In this document: one piece after another, positions 42,294 to 52,096 of the stretch
How positions within the stretch are numbered: the first letter of the stretch is position 1
How the letters are laid out: every line of letters starts with the position of its first letter
Assembly (NCBI RefSeq): GCF_010669145.1
Contig: NZ_CP048632.1
Coordinates: 1,364,001 to 1,428,000, forward strand
DNA: 64,000 nucleotides
Origin: Rhizobium oryzihabitans
Lineage (GTDB): Bacteria; Pseudomonadota; Alphaproteobacteria; Rhizobiales; Rhizobiaceae
Reading direction: 5' to 3'
The notes under the pieces: model-generated
What the model saw: only the letters and a program-made list of their open reading frames with translations
What the model was told of the DNA's origin: nothing
Databases searched by the model: none
Made by a program: the position numbers and the translations under genes

Positions 42294-42624
42294 TCGGCTA
42301 TGTCCTGCGGAGCTTCATGAGGCTGTCTCAGCATCGCGACCAAGTCGCTTGCTCCGTAGAATAAGGAAATCTGCTGCTGCGGCAATAAGCGGACGCGCGA
42401 TCGAATATTTAGGGTCGAGAGCCAAACCCTAACGCTTGCCAATACCCGCCCTTTTTTAACCTGCCCTCCACCCCGCAGGCTGACCGTTTGTATGAGTGGC
42501 CCATTAAGAGAACAGCATTTCGACAGGCCTGTCGGCACTGTATTTCCAAACAATCCCAGCGCCGAAAATAAAAAACCCCTCGCGGCGGAAGCCGGAGGGG
42601 TTTTGAACAATACCGAGATAAATC
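42294..42624. other. Intergenic region between APH-like gene and the atp operon
   Basis: 331 bases without a gene. It contains the presumed promoter of the APH-like gene on the minus strand and, at its right edge, the atp operon terminator. Nothing else was identified. Confidence 0.5.
42571..42604 (-). terminator. Terminator of the atp (Fo) operon
   Basis: AAAACCCCTC / GAGGGGTTTT arms (42572-42581 and 42595-42604) form a 10-bp stem flanked by A and T runs, so it can act in both directions. On the minus strand it follows the last gene atpF by about 20 bases and ends in TTTTTT. Confidence 0.85.
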
Positions 42625-43110
42625 TCAGTTCAGCTTCGACTTCACGTCGCTGATCGTCGCAGCGAAAAGCTTGGCCTTTGCGGCGGCAGTGGTCTTTTCG
42701 GCAATGAGCTTCTCGGAAGCGGCAATGGCGATGTCCACGGCGGCGGCGCGAACGGCGCCGATGGCGTCTTCTTCGGCCTGCTTGATCTTCTGCTCCGAAA
42801 GGGCCGTGCGGCGGACGACGAATTCTTCCGTCTTCTGCTTGGCTTCGGCGGTCAGGGCGGCGGCTTCGCGTTCGGCAGCGGCAACGATGCCTGCTGCTTC
42901 CGCTTCCGCTTCCTTGCGCTTGCGCTGATATTCGGCCAGCAGGTGCTGGGCCTCTTCACGCAGGCGCTTGGCTTCGGCCAGCTCGTCCTGAATGTTCTGT
43001 GCGCGCTCGTCCAGAGACTTGGTGAGCATGCCCGGAACCTTGAGATAGGCGATCAGGACGAAGAAAAGGATAAGGCCGACGAGAGCGAAAAATGATGCAT
43101 CAAACGCCAT
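42625..43110 (-). CDS. atpF: ATP synthase Fo subunit b
   Basis: 161 residues: one N-terminal membrane helix (FFALVGLILFFVLIAYLKVP, residues about 7-26) and a long Ala/Glu/Lys-rich helix forming the peripheral stalk. Last gene of the Fo operon; pairs with the b' subunit encoded just upstream, as in other alphaproteobacteria and photosynthetic bacteria that have two different b chains. Confidence 0.92.
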   Translation of the reverse strand: MAFDASFFALVGLILFFVLIAYLKVPGMLTKSLDERAQNIQDELAEAKRLREEAQHLLAEYQRKRKEAEAEAAGIVAAAEREAAALTAEAKQKTEEFVVRRTALSEQKIKQAEEDAIGAVRAAAVDIAIAASEKLIAEKTTAAAKAKLFAATISDVKSKLN

Positions 43111-43111
43111 A

Positions 43112-43753
43112 TCAGGCTCCCTTCACATTCGAAGCGGCGGCAATGGCGGCCTTGACGTCGGTGTCCTTGACCTTGGCGCCGACCAGCTGGTCGACAATCG
43201 CGGTCGCGGTTTCCTCGGCGATAGCGCCGACATCGGCAAAAGCCTGTTCCTTGATGCCCGCAATGCGCTTTTCGGCGGCGACGAGCTTTTCAGCAAGTCC
43301 GGCTTCGATCGCGGCGCGGTCGGCATCGGCCTTCGCCTTGGCGGCGTCACGTGCCGCGGAGCCGATCGAGCTTGCCTTGGCGCGGGCTGCCGCGAGTTCT
43401 TTTTCATAGGTTTCGACGGCAGCGTCAGCTTCGGTTTTCAGCCGTGCCGCTTCATCGAGATCCTGTGCGATGCGTCCATGACGGTTTTCGAGAATGCCGC
43501 CGACGCGAGGAACGATGACCTTCTGCATGAGCAGGTAGAAAAGGCCGAACGTGATCGCCAGCCACAGGACCTGCGATGCATAAGTAGACTGGTCGAACGG
43601 CGGGAAAACGCCGGAAGCACCGTGTTCAGCGCCGTGCGCTACACCGGTTTCCGTGTGCGTGGCTTCCGGTTGCGGCTGGCCGACAGCCGGAGTTTCCGTA
43701 TGCGTTTCACCTACGGTCGGTGCTGACTGGGCATAAGCCTCGGTCACGAACAT
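43112..43753 (-). CDS. atpF2: ATP synthase Fo subunit b'
   Basis: 213 residues from ATG 43753 (GGAGG five bases upstream; GTG 43759 also in frame). It has a Thr/Glu/Pro/His-rich N-terminal extension of about 50 residues, one membrane helix ([20 protein letters not shown]) and a stalk helix. Forms a heterodimer with b. One base separates it from atpF. Confidence 0.92.
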   Translation of the reverse strand: MFVTEAYAQSAPTVGETHTETPAVGQPQPEATHTETGVAHGAEHGASGVFPPFDQSTYASQVLWLAITFGLFYLLMQKVIVPRVGGILENRHGRIAQDLDEAARLKTEADAAVETYEKELAAARAKASSIGSAARDAAKAKADADRAAIEAGLAEKLVAAEKRIAGIKEQAFADVGAIAEETATAIVDQLVGAKVKDTDVKAAIAAASNVKGA

Positions 43754-43834
43754 GCTCACCTCCAGGGGGACTGCAAATGCGAAGGATCACGGCACGCCAT
43801 TAGCGCGAGCCGTGATCCAGACCTGATGCCGATA

Positions 43835-44062
43835 TTAGACAGCGAACAGGAGAAGGAGAGCAACGAGCAGCGAGAAGATGCCCAGAGCTTCCGTAACGGC
43901 GAAGCCGAATACCAGACGGCCGAACTGGCTGTCGGCAGCAGAGGGGTTGCGCAGTGCGCCGGACAGGTAATCACCGAAGATACGGCCGAGTGCGAGGGAC
44001 GTACCAGCCATGCCGAGGCATGCGAGACCTGCGCCGATGTACTTTGCTGCTTCCGCTTCCAT
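43835..44062 (-). CDS. atpE: ATP synthase Fo subunit c
   Basis: 75 residues, a helical hairpin: YIGAGLACLGMAGTSLALGR, polar loop LRNPSA, then LVFGFAVTEALGIFSLLVAL. The Glu in VTEALG is the proton-binding carboxylate. Forms the rotating c ring. Lies between atpB and b' with short spacers, likely more highly translated (AAGGAG before the start). Confidence 0.96.
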   Translation of the reverse strand: MEAEAAKYIGAGLACLGMAGTSLALGRIFGDYLSGALRNPSAADSQFGRLVFGFAVTEALGIFSLLVALLLLFAV

Positions 44063-44134
44063 GTGAGACTCCTTGAGATATAGGTTGTTGCGGCTGTTTT
44101 TGACGCCCGTTTCCGGGGTCAGCGACTTTACTTC

Positions 44135-44884
44135 TCAGTGACCACCATGCACGGCGTCGTTCAGGTACATGCAAGTCAGTACCGCGAAGACGTATGCCTG
44201 CAGGAAGGCAACGAGAAATTCGAGAGCGGTCATTGCGACCGTCATGATGAGAGGCAGGACAGCGCCGCCGATGCCGAGCGCGCCGAGCGCGCCCATGGAG
44301 GCGACGAAGCCTGCGAAAACCTTGAGCGTGATGTGGCCGGCCAACATGTTCGCGAAGAGACGAACGGAAAGGCTGATCGGACGCGACAGGAACGAGATCA
44401 TTTCAATTGACGCGACAAGCGGCAAAAGCGCTTTCGGTACGCCCGAGGGGGCGAAGATGCCGAAGAAATGAAGACCGTGCTTGTAGAAACCGTAAACGAC
44501 GACCGTGCCGATGACGAGGCAGGCGAGCGCGAAGGTGACGATGATCTGGCTGGTGACCGTGAAGAAATACGGGAACATGCCGAGAAGGTTTGCCGTCAGC
44601 ACGAACATGAACAGCGAAAAGACGAAGGGGAAGAACACCATGCCCTTCTTGCCGGCGCCTTCGCGCAGCATGGAGGCGATGAATTCATAGGACATTTCAG
44701 CGACGGACTGCATGCGGGTCGGGATCAGACCGCGGTTCGACGTCGCGAAATAAAGGAAACCCGAAGCGGCAGCCACGGTCGCAACCATGAAAAGCGACGC
44801 ATTGGTGAAGGAAAAATCGACGCCGCCAATTTCGATCGGAATGATCGGCTGCACCAAGAACTGATGGGTCGGATCGTTTGCCAC
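44135..44884 (-). CDS. atpB: ATP synthase Fo subunit a
   Basis: 249 residues. The conserved half-channel helix [20 protein letters not shown] contains the essential Arg, and [20 protein letters not shown] the last helix. About six hydrophobic segments. Moves protons to the c ring. Order atpI-atpB-atpE-b'-b matches alphaproteobacteria that keep F1 genes elsewhere. Confidence 0.95.
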   Translation of the reverse strand: MANDPTHQFLVQPIIPIEIGGVDFSFTNASLFMVATVAAASGFLYFATSNRGLIPTRMQSVAEMSYEFIASMLREGAGKKGMVFFPFVFSLFMFVLTANLLGMFPYFFTVTSQIIVTFALACLVIGTVVVYGFYKHGLHFFGIFAPSGVPKALLPLVASIEMISFLSRPISLSVRLFANMLAGHITLKVFAGFVASMGALGALGIGGAVLPLIMTVAMTALEFLVAFLQAYVFAVLTCMYLNDAVHGGH

Positions 44885-44945
44885 CGGCTGCCCTCTTTAC
44901 CTGTCGCCGCGACTGCGCGGCATCTCAACTGCAAGAAAAAACAGC

Positions 44946-45311
44946 TTAAACGCCGCCTTTTCCACCCTCGTCTCGTCTGTCCGCCTTTTCCAGCAGCGGC
45001 GACTTGGCCACCGCGCCGGTCGAGCGCAACACATTCAATACGCCTGCGCAGAAACCGAGAAGAAGAAGAACGATCATCCCCCACGGCGTCGTGCCGACAA
45101 AATAGTCCAGAAGATAACCCAGCATAGCGCCGACCACGATGGCCGAAATGAACTCCGATGAGAGCTTCACCGCCATCGCAAAACCTTTACGGTTTTCAGC
45201 AGCGTTGGTCTCCGCCCTCACTTCCGCCTCATCCTCCGCCTTCACCTTTGCCAGCTCGTCAGCAAGGCGCTTGCGGCGCTCGTCCAGACTATCGTCACGG
45301 TTGCCAGTCAT
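44946..45311 (-). CDS. atpI: AtpI-like protein, Fo assembly factor
   Basis: 121 residues: charged helical N terminus (DERRKRLADELAKVKAEDEA), two membrane helices (LSSEFISAIVVGAMLGYLLD and GMIVLLLLGFCAGVLNVLRS) and a Gly-rich tail. The GYLLDYFVGTTPWGM loop is typical. First gene of the operon; helps c-ring assembly and possibly Mg2+ supply. Promoter probably lies in 45312-45480. Confidence 0.9.
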   Translation of the reverse strand: MTGNRDDSLDERRKRLADELAKVKAEDEAEVRAETNAAENRKGFAMAVKLSSEFISAIVVGAMLGYLLDYFVGTTPWGMIVLLLLGFCAGVLNVLRSTGAVAKSPLLEKADRRDEGGKGGV

Positions 45312-45581
45312 CTTAAAATCCCACCCATTTTCTCCGTTCCAGCCATGCCAGAACCCTTTGGAGTTGTAAACGGTGACGGATTAAGCCTGTTCCAGCCCGC
45401 TCTGAAGTCGCGCGCAACATAGTTTTAGGGGCTTCTCTAGTCAAGGCACTGAGGGCGCTTGTTTCAGCACAAATTAATCATTGAAAAACAATGACTTGAT
45501 GCCAAATCGCCGTTTGACGGCGATGTTTCGCGAGGGAATCGGCATTTTTGACACGGAAAATGCGACAAATTGGCGGTGTGA

Positions 45582-46745
45582 TCAGCTCCAGCCGCCACCA
45601 TAGGTACGGTAAAAGACGTGCAGGCCAATCCTGCCGACCTTCTTCATGGTCTTGCCCCAGGCGGGACGCACATAAACGGCATGATAATGGGTGGCGGAAC
45701 CCACTTCCTTCAGCCAGATCTTGCCGGCGGTGGTGGCCATGGCCACTTCACGCGCCATTTTCCAGTGGCGTTCGGAATTCACGCGGTCCTTGATATTGTC
45801 GCAGGCGAAGGAAAACTGGCAGCGGTTGCGCCAGTCCTTGTTCTGGTAGACCACGCCGCAGATGGTTTTGGGATAAGCGGGGTTGCGGACGCGGTTGAGG
45901 ATGACCTGCGCGACGGCCGCCTGCCCCTTCACCGATTCTCCGCGCGCCTCGAAATAGATGCCGGATGAGAGGCATTGCTGTTCGGCCGGCGAAAACACCT
46001 CGGCCGGCAGCGGGGTCGCAGCCCAGGCGTGGTCCTCCTCGCTGATCTGCGGCACGAAACGTCCAGCCTCGGGCTTCCTGAGAATGGCGTCGAAAGGAGA
46101 CTCGCGGGCAAAATCCGGTGCGGCGGGCGCGTAAGCCGTGGCGAGAATGTCCGGGGTCCTGTTGGTGATGAGTTCCGCCAGCATCGGCGAGACGCTCTTG
46201 TCCGCCTTCTTTTCATCACGGCGGAAATAGAAAGAGGCGAGTTCGACATCCTTGCCGCGCTTCGGCTTGACGAAAGCGGTGCGGTCCTTGCGCTTCAGCG
46301 GCTCTATATCCAGCATGCTGGTGCGCTGCAGAACGGAACCGGCAGTGAAGGCCTTCGGCGGCTGCATGATTTCGGTTGCGACGATGCGGCCCTTCTTGGC
46401 GGCGCGGTTGACGCGGTCGCTGTCAGGTGTCGTCTCCTCACCCTTCTTGTTGGTCACGAAGGCCACCTTGCGGCCATCGGGCAGGGTCATGCCGCTGCCA
46501 TGCAGCGCCGCCTCCCCTGCCGCATCGTTGAAAGTGAGCGAGGCGTTGTGAACGGAGCCGGCCGGAGAGGCTGTCAGCACCATGCGCCATTGCTCGCCGC
46601 CATTGTCCAGCCCGGCCAGCAGGGAGGCGAGATCAGCACGCGCAGCGAGGGAGGGAAAGACGAGCCAGGCGGCAAGGCCGAAGACGACCGGTGAGGCCCA
46701 TCTGGACGTCCATGTCTGAAAGGACGCGGAGGACCGACGACGCAT
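45582..46745 (-). CDS. SleB-type cell wall hydrolase
   Basis: 387 residues from ATG 46745 (an in-frame ATG at 46787 adds 14). N-terminal membrane/signal segment SPVVFGLAAWLVFPSLAARA, a long linker, then the hydrolase_2 domain (about 265-387): CLSSGIYFEARGESVKGQAA with the catalytic Glu, VILNRVRNPAYPKTICGVVY and GSATHYHAVYVRPAWGK. Probably a periplasmic lytic enzyme acting on peptidoglycan. Confidence 0.88.
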   Translation of the reverse strand: MRRRSSASFQTWTSRWASPVVFGLAAWLVFPSLAARADLASLLAGLDNGGEQWRMVLTASPAGSVHNASLTFNDAAGEAALHGSGMTLPDGRKVAFVTNKKGEETTPDSDRVNRAAKKGRIVATEIMQPPKAFTAGSVLQRTSMLDIEPLKRKDRTAFVKPKRGKDVELASFYFRRDEKKADKSVSPMLAELITNRTPDILATAYAPAAPDFARESPFDAILRKPEAGRFVPQISEEDHAWAATPLPAEVFSPAEQQCLSSGIYFEARGESVKGQAAVAQVILNRVRNPAYPKTICGVVYQNKDWRNRCQFSFACDNIKDRVNSERHWKMAREVAMATTAGKIWLKEVGSATHYHAVYVRPAWGKTMKKVGRIGLHVFYRTYGGGWS

Positions 46746-46972
46746 TACACTTTTCGAACGCAAAACCAGCACTCCGAACACCGACAACCAAATTTGCTAC
46801 AGGTGTTCGAGAATCTCTTATTAACCTTGATGCTTGGTTAACGCCGCGCCCGGACGTGGCTTCACGTTAATGTGTAACCATCTTCCAGGGTGCGGGCTCA
46901 CCAAAGCCGAGGCAGGCGTTTCAAGGGACGAGCCCGCGTGACTACGATATCGGAAGATTGTATGTTTGCGGC

Positions 46973-47539
46973 ATGGGACTATTGACCTTCAGCATCAACG
47001 TGACCTTGGACGGCTGTGTCGACCACCAGGAAGGTATAGCCGACAACGAGACACACGCCTTCTTCACTCGGCTCATGGACGAGAGCGGGGCGATGTTGTG
47101 GGGCCGCGTCACCTACGAAATGATGGAAAGCTATTGGCCGGCAGTCGCCCGCGGCGAGGCGGAGGCATCTCCGCCGATGCGCGATTGGGCGATCAAGCTG
47201 AATGCCAAGCCGAAATACGTGGTGTCGTCAACGCGAACCGACTTCCTTTGGAACAATAGCCACCACATCGCCGGTGATCTGCGAACAGCCATACAGAATC
47301 TCAAGGATGCGACCCCGGCGGGCGTGCTCCTGGGCAGCGGCAAGCTTGCGGCTGCGCTGGATCGGCTGGATTTGATCGACGAGTACAAGTTCCTCGTTCA
47401 CCCCAGGATCGCCGGCCACGGCCCCACTTTGTACGAGAACGGCTTGCCGGGCGCGCGACACCTCGAACTGATTTCTGTAAAACCGCTCCGCAACGGCGTT
47501 GTCGCCATGCATTACCGACGCTCCTTGACGAAGCCGTAG
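46973..47539 (+). CDS. Dihydrofolate reductase-like (RibD C-terminal) protein
   Basis: 188 residues from ATG 46973 (TTG 46958 possible). Features: LLTFSINVTLDGCVDHQEGI, GAMLWGRVTYEMMESYWPAV, KYVVSSTRTDFLWNN, AGVLLGSGKLAAALDRLDLI and FLVHPRIAGHGPTLYE, the NADPH-binding reductase fold of the RibD-C/YyaP group. Not a housekeeping DHFR; substrate unknown. Confidence 0.85.
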   Translation: MGLLTFSINVTLDGCVDHQEGIADNETHAFFTRLMDESGAMLWGRVTYEMMESYWPAVARGEAEASPPMRDWAIKLNAKPKYVVSSTRTDFLWNNSHHIAGDLRTAIQNLKDATPAGVLLGSGKLAAALDRLDLIDEYKFLVHPRIAGHGPTLYENGLPGARHLELISVKPLRNGVVAMHYRRSLTKP

Positions 47540-47604
47540 GGCAGATCTCCATAAGCTTCGACCAGATTTTCTCCGCGGTAGCCAACGAGCATGCGACCCA
47601 ATGG

Positions 47605-49523
47605 TCAGACGACGACGTGGGAGCCCAGTTCCACCACGCGGTTGGCCGGAAGGCGGAAATAATCCGACGGGTCGGCTGCCGTTTCGGCGAGCGCGATGAA
47701 CAGGCGGTTCTGCCAGCCCGGCATGCCCGACTTCGGATCCGGCACCAGCTTGCGACGGCCGAGATAAAACGAGGTGGACATGATGTCGAACTTGTAGCCG
47801 GTGCGCCTCAGGTAACCCAGCGCCTGGGTGACGTTCTGGGTTTCCATGAAGCCGAAATGCAGTTCGACCACCGCAAAGCGATCGCTCAGTTTCGTGAGAG
47901 TATAACGATCTTCCGGGCGGACGCGCGGCTGGTCCTCGGTGCGTATCGTCAGGATGACGTTCTTGTCGTGAAGGACGTGGTTATGCTTGAGATTGTGCAG
48001 CAATGCGGCCGGTGCGGCCTCCGGATCGCCAGTCAGGAAAATCGCGGTGCCGGGCACACGCACCGGCGCATGGGCGCTTTCCTTCTCGACCGAAGCGACG
48101 AAGGCCTTGAGCGGCACATCGCTGCGACGGGTCTTGGCGAAGAGGATTTTCGAGCCGCGCTGCCAGGTGGTCATGATGATGGTAAAGGCGATTGCCAGCA
48201 TGACCGGCACGTAACCGCCATCGTGAATCTTGAGCAGGTTGGCGCCGAGGAACACCAGTTCCAGCAGCAAAAGCGGCGCCAGCACGGCAAGCGCCAGCCA
48301 GATGGACCATTGCCAGCGCTTGCGCACGAATTCGAAGAACATCAGGCTGGTGACGACCATCGCACCGGTGACCGAAATGCCATAGGCGGTGGCCAGCGCA
48401 TCCGAACTCTTGAAGGTGAGCACGAGCGCGACCACGCCGAACAGCAGGATGGTGTTGACGGCGGGAAGGTAGATCTGCCCCGTATTCGTTTCCGAGGTGA
48501 AGAGGATTTCCATGCGCGGCAGGTAGCCGAGATGGATGGCCTGACGCACGAGCGAGAACGCGCCTGTTATGACCGCCTGGCTGGCGATGATGGTGGCGGC
48601 GGTGGCCAGAATGACGGCCGGCAGGATCGCCCATTGCGGGAACATCAGGTAAAACGGATTGGACATTGCCGCCGGATCCTTGAGAACCAGCGCGCCCTGA
48701 CCGAGATAATTCAGCGTCAGTGCCGGGAACACCAGACAGAACCATGCCCACTGGATGGGACGGCGGCCGAAATGGCCAAGATCGGCATAAAGTGCTTCAG
48801 CGCCCGTGATCGTCAGGAAAACCGCGCCCAGCACGACGATGCCGTAAAAGCCTTCATTGGCCAGAAACTCGACCGCATGCCAGGGGTTGAACGCATAGAG
48901 AATGCCGAAATCATCGGCGATGTGAATGAGGCCGGCCACACCCATGACCAGGAACCAGACCGCGGTGATCGGTCCGAAGAATTTCGCCACCGTTCCCGTG
49001 CCGTGCGACTGGATCGCGAAGAGGCCGATGAGAATGCAGACGGAAATCGGTATAATAAAGTCATCCATCGCCGGAGTGACGAGTTTCAGACCCTCCACCG
49101 CCGAAAGCACCGAAAGTGCAGGCGTGATCATGGCATCGCCCAGGAAAAGGGCAGCGCCGATGAGGCCGAGCACGATGAGAATGCTGCGGTGGGTGCCGGC
49201 CGTCTTCATCAACAGCGCCAGAAGTGAGAGCGTGCCGCCTTCGCCGTCATTGTCGGCGCGCAGCAGAAGCGTGATATATTTGAACGTCACGATGATCGTC
49301 AAAGCCCAGATCATCAGCGATGTCAGGCCGATGACTTCCTCCCGCGTCACGCCATCATAGGCGATCGGCCGCAGGGCTTCGCGGAAGGCATAAAGAGGGC
49401 TGGTACCGATATCGCCATAAACAACACCGATGGAACCAAGGATCGCGGCATAAAGCCCTTGTTCTGATGTTTGTCGTCCGAATCCGGTTTCTCGGCAACG
49501 TCCTTGTCGACGATTTGAGACAT
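47605..49523 (-). CDS. kup: Potassium uptake protein Kup, first codons out of frame
   Basis: About twelve membrane segments. Kup motifs: [59 protein letters not shown], and the cytoplasmic C-terminal domain ([20 protein letters not shown]). Low-affinity K+/H+ symport. The natural start is ATG 49523 ([20 protein letters not shown]), but that frame goes wrong after about 23 codons at the GGG run 49456-49458; with one extra G it would continue as [10 protein letters not shown]. The open frame instead starts at TTG 49557 with unrelated residues. Mutation or read error. Confidence 0.85.
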
Positions 49524-49538
49524 GATGATCCTGGCTCC

Positions 49539-50567
49539 TCAGAGCCAGCCCTTCCAACGAAAAAAGAGAAACGGGATGATTGCGGACATCAGCATGACGA
49601 CGAGCGCGAGTGGATAACCAAACGTCCAGTTCAACTCCGGCATGAGCTGAAAGTTCATTCCGTAAACCGAAGCCACCAGGGTCGGCGGCAAAAACACCAC
49701 CGAGGCAATAGAGAAAATCTTGATGATGCCGTTCTGCTCGATGTTGATGATGCCGAGAGAAGCGTCGAGCAGGAACGTCAGATTGCCGGAAACGAAGGAG
49801 GCATGTTCGGTCAGCGACTGGATATCGCGCCCGATCGACTTGCCCTGCTCCCTCACCTCCTTGTCCTGCTGCACCTGCGTGCTTGTGTGCAGAAAACCCT
49901 GCACACGGGCAAGCGATGCGAGACTGTCGCGCACTTTTGAAATGAGGCGGTGATAGGCGGCGATATTCGTCAGGCGTTCCTCGAGATAGCGCGGTTGCTT
50001 GCGCTTGCTGCGCGCCTGGCTGCCGAGAATCTCGGCGGCGAGATTGTCGATGCCGGCCACCGAGTTTTCGAGGATTTCCGCCGTGCGGTCGACGATGGTT
50101 TCAAGCAGCTTCAAAAGCAGCACGGTGCCGCTGCGCATTTCATGCGGCGCGCGGGTGATGGCGGCGATGAAAAGGTTGAACGACTTCGGCTCGGCATAAC
50201 GGATCGTCACGAGGCGTTTGCCGGCAAGAATGAAAGCGACGTCGGTCAGGCGCGGATCGTCGGAGTCCGCCTTCCACACCAGAGAAGCGGTCATGAAGAC
50301 ATTGCCGTCTTCCATGTAGAGGCGGCTGGAGGGCTCGATGTCCTTCAAATCCTCGCGGGTGGGCAGGTCAAGCCCCAGCAGCTTTTCCACATGATGCTCT
50401 TCAGCCCTGTCCGGATTGACGAGATCGATCCAGACGACGTCGTCGAGAATCTGTTCGGAGCCGTCGTCTGGCGACAGGCTGATCGCCTCGCAATTGGCGC
50501 GATAGGCTTTTATCAATCCGTTTCTCCGGTCCGCATCGCAGGCTTCAGCCGCAATGCTGCTTAACAT
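49539..50567 (-). CDS. corA: CorA-family magnesium/divalent cation channel
   Basis: 342 residues. Cytoplasmic alpha/beta domain, long stalk helix ([20 protein letters not shown]), then two C-terminal membrane helices with the signature VYGMNF between them (GMN selectivity loop) and a basic end FRWKGWL. Homopentameric Mg2+ channel. The start is uncertain: ATG 50567, or TTG 50516 with GGAG upstream. It lies 15 bases upstream of kup's ATG, so the two ion transporters form one transcript. Confidence 0.92.
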   Translation of the reverse strand: MLSSIAAEACDADRRNGLIKAYRANCEAISLSPDDGSEQILDDVVWIDLVNPDRAEEHHVEKLLGLDLPTREDLKDIEPSSRLYMEDGNVFMTASLVWKADSDDPRLTDVAFILAGKRLVTIRYAEPKSFNLFIAAITRAPHEMRSGTVLLLKLLETIVDRTAEILENSVAGIDNLAAEILGSQARSKRKQPRYLEERLTNIAAYHRLISKVRDSLASLARVQGFLHTSTQVQQDKEVREQGKSIGRDIQSLTEHASFVSGNLTFLLDASLGIINIEQNGIIKIFSIASVVFLPPTLVASVYGMNFQLMPELNWTFGYPLALVVMLMSAIIPFLFFRWKGWL

Positions 50568-50843
50568 ATCCTGTTCAAGGTCGGCAAACCTTTGGACGAC
50601 ACTTCAGGGAACGCTGGAACGGGCGGGATTTTCACATCTCGCCAGCCCGACGGACCAAGAGCCAAACGGCGCAGGCGTATGCTCCCAAAGCGAGAAGCAA
50701 TCAAGCAATATTTTTTCGCGACAGCCTTGCAGGCGAAGCATCTCTGGAGATTAAACCCGAAGACCCTCTCCGAATGCACCGATTAATCTACTGTATTTAA
50801 ATGATATTCTTCCTATCCCACTATTGGGTCGGCTTGTTGAACG

Positions 50844-51968
50844 CTATTCGAAAACGATTTTCGGCGCCGGTTTTCTTTCGTCCGCGCCGATGCGTGCCCA
50901 GACTTTTTCCGCAATATCGCGGTAGATCGCAGCCTGCGGGCTGTCCGGTTCTGCGGCAACAACAGGCGTTCCGGCATCCGACATTTCACGGATGGAGATG
51001 GTGAGCGGCACCTCGCCGAGGAACGGTACGCCGATCCTCTCGGCCTCCGCCTTTGCGCCGCCATGGCCGAAAATATCGTAACGCGCTCCCGTATCCGGCG
51101 CGATGAAATAGCTCATATTCTCGATGACGCCGAGCAGCGGAACTTCCACCTTGCGGAACATGGTGATGCCCTTGCGCGCATCGATGAGCGCCAGATCCTG
51201 CGGCGTGGAAACGATGACCGCGCCGGCGAGCGGCACCTGCTGGGCGATGGTGAGCTGCGCATCACCCGTGCCGGGCGGCATGTCGAGCACCAGCACATCG
51301 AGCTCGCCCCATGCGACTTCGCGCAGCATCTGCATCAATGCGGACTGCACCATCGGCCCGCGCCAGATCATCGCCGCTTCCTCATCCACCAGGAAGCCCA
51401 TGGACATGACCTTCAGCCCGTAATTCTCCATGGGAACGATGATGCGGTCTTCCTGCTGCTGCGGGCGACCGGAAATCTTAAGCAGCCTCGGCAGGGACGG
51501 ACCGTAGATATCGGCGTCAAGCATGCCGACCCTGAGGCCGAGCGCCTGCAGACCGAGCGCCAGATTGACAGCAGTCGTCGACTTGCCGACCCCACCCTTG
51601 CCCGAGGCAACCGCTATGATGGCGCCGACGCCCGGGACCCCGACCTTGGAAGAGCGTGGCTGGGCGGCCGGGCGGCCGGGCGCGGCGGCGGGGCGCGGCG
51701 GCGGCTCTTTGCCCGGCTTTCGATCCGCGGTCAGCGCCACGACTGCGCCGACAATACCTTCAACACTATTGGCGGCCTTTTCCGCCGAAAGCCTCAACGG
51801 TTCCATATCGGCTGCCTTGTCGGCGGGAACGGTGATCGAGAAATAGGCTTTCGCGTCGGCAATGAAGATTTCAGAGACCATGCCGAGCGCCACGATGTTT
51901 TTATCGCTGCCGGGATAGATGACGGCCTCCAAAGCCTTCTCGACCTGGTTCTTGCTGACCTCTGCCAT
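50844..51968 (-). CDS. mrp: Mrp/ApbC-family Fe-S cluster carrier ATPase
   Basis: 374 residues: N-terminal MIP18/DUF59 domain (1-85), Pro/Arg-rich linker, then a P-loop ATPase with deviant Walker A ASGKGGVGKSTTAVNLALGL (about 125-144), VGMLDADIYGPSLPRLL and VLDMPPGTGDAQLT. Carries Fe-S clusters to target enzymes. The position where Mrp proteins usually have CxxC (after ENMSYF) reads IAPDTG here, so the bridging-cluster cysteines are missing. Confidence 0.9.
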   Translation of the reverse strand: MAEVSKNQVEKALEAVIYPGSDKNIVALGMVSEIFIADAKAYFSITVPADKAADMEPLRLSAEKAANSVEGIVGAVVALTADRKPGKEPPPRPAAAPGRPAAQPRSSKVGVPGVGAIIAVASGKGGVGKSTTAVNLALGLQALGLRVGMLDADIYGPSLPRLLKISGRPQQQEDRIIVPMENYGLKVMSMGFLVDEEAAMIWRGPMVQSALMQMLREVAWGELDVLVLDMPPGTGDAQLTIAQQVPLAGAVIVSTPQDLALIDARKGITMFRKVEVPLLGVIENMSYFIAPDTGARYDIFGHGGAKAEAERIGVPFLGEVPLTISIREMSDAGTPVVAAEPDSPQAAIYRDIAEKVWARIGADERKPAPKIVFE

Positions 51969-52096
51969 AATTTTACTCCGCTACATCATCCCGCCGGATA
52001 GGGGCTCAATTCCGCGCCATCCATAGACAAGCCAGAGCACTTAGCCAATGCTAAAGAAGATGGTGCGGACATTCGCGACGATTTAACACTCCGGTT

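Noticed and set aside
46821..46841. TTAACC...GGTTAA as a CtrA box
   Set aside because: The half-sites are 13 bases apart and inverted, not TTAA-N7-TTAA.
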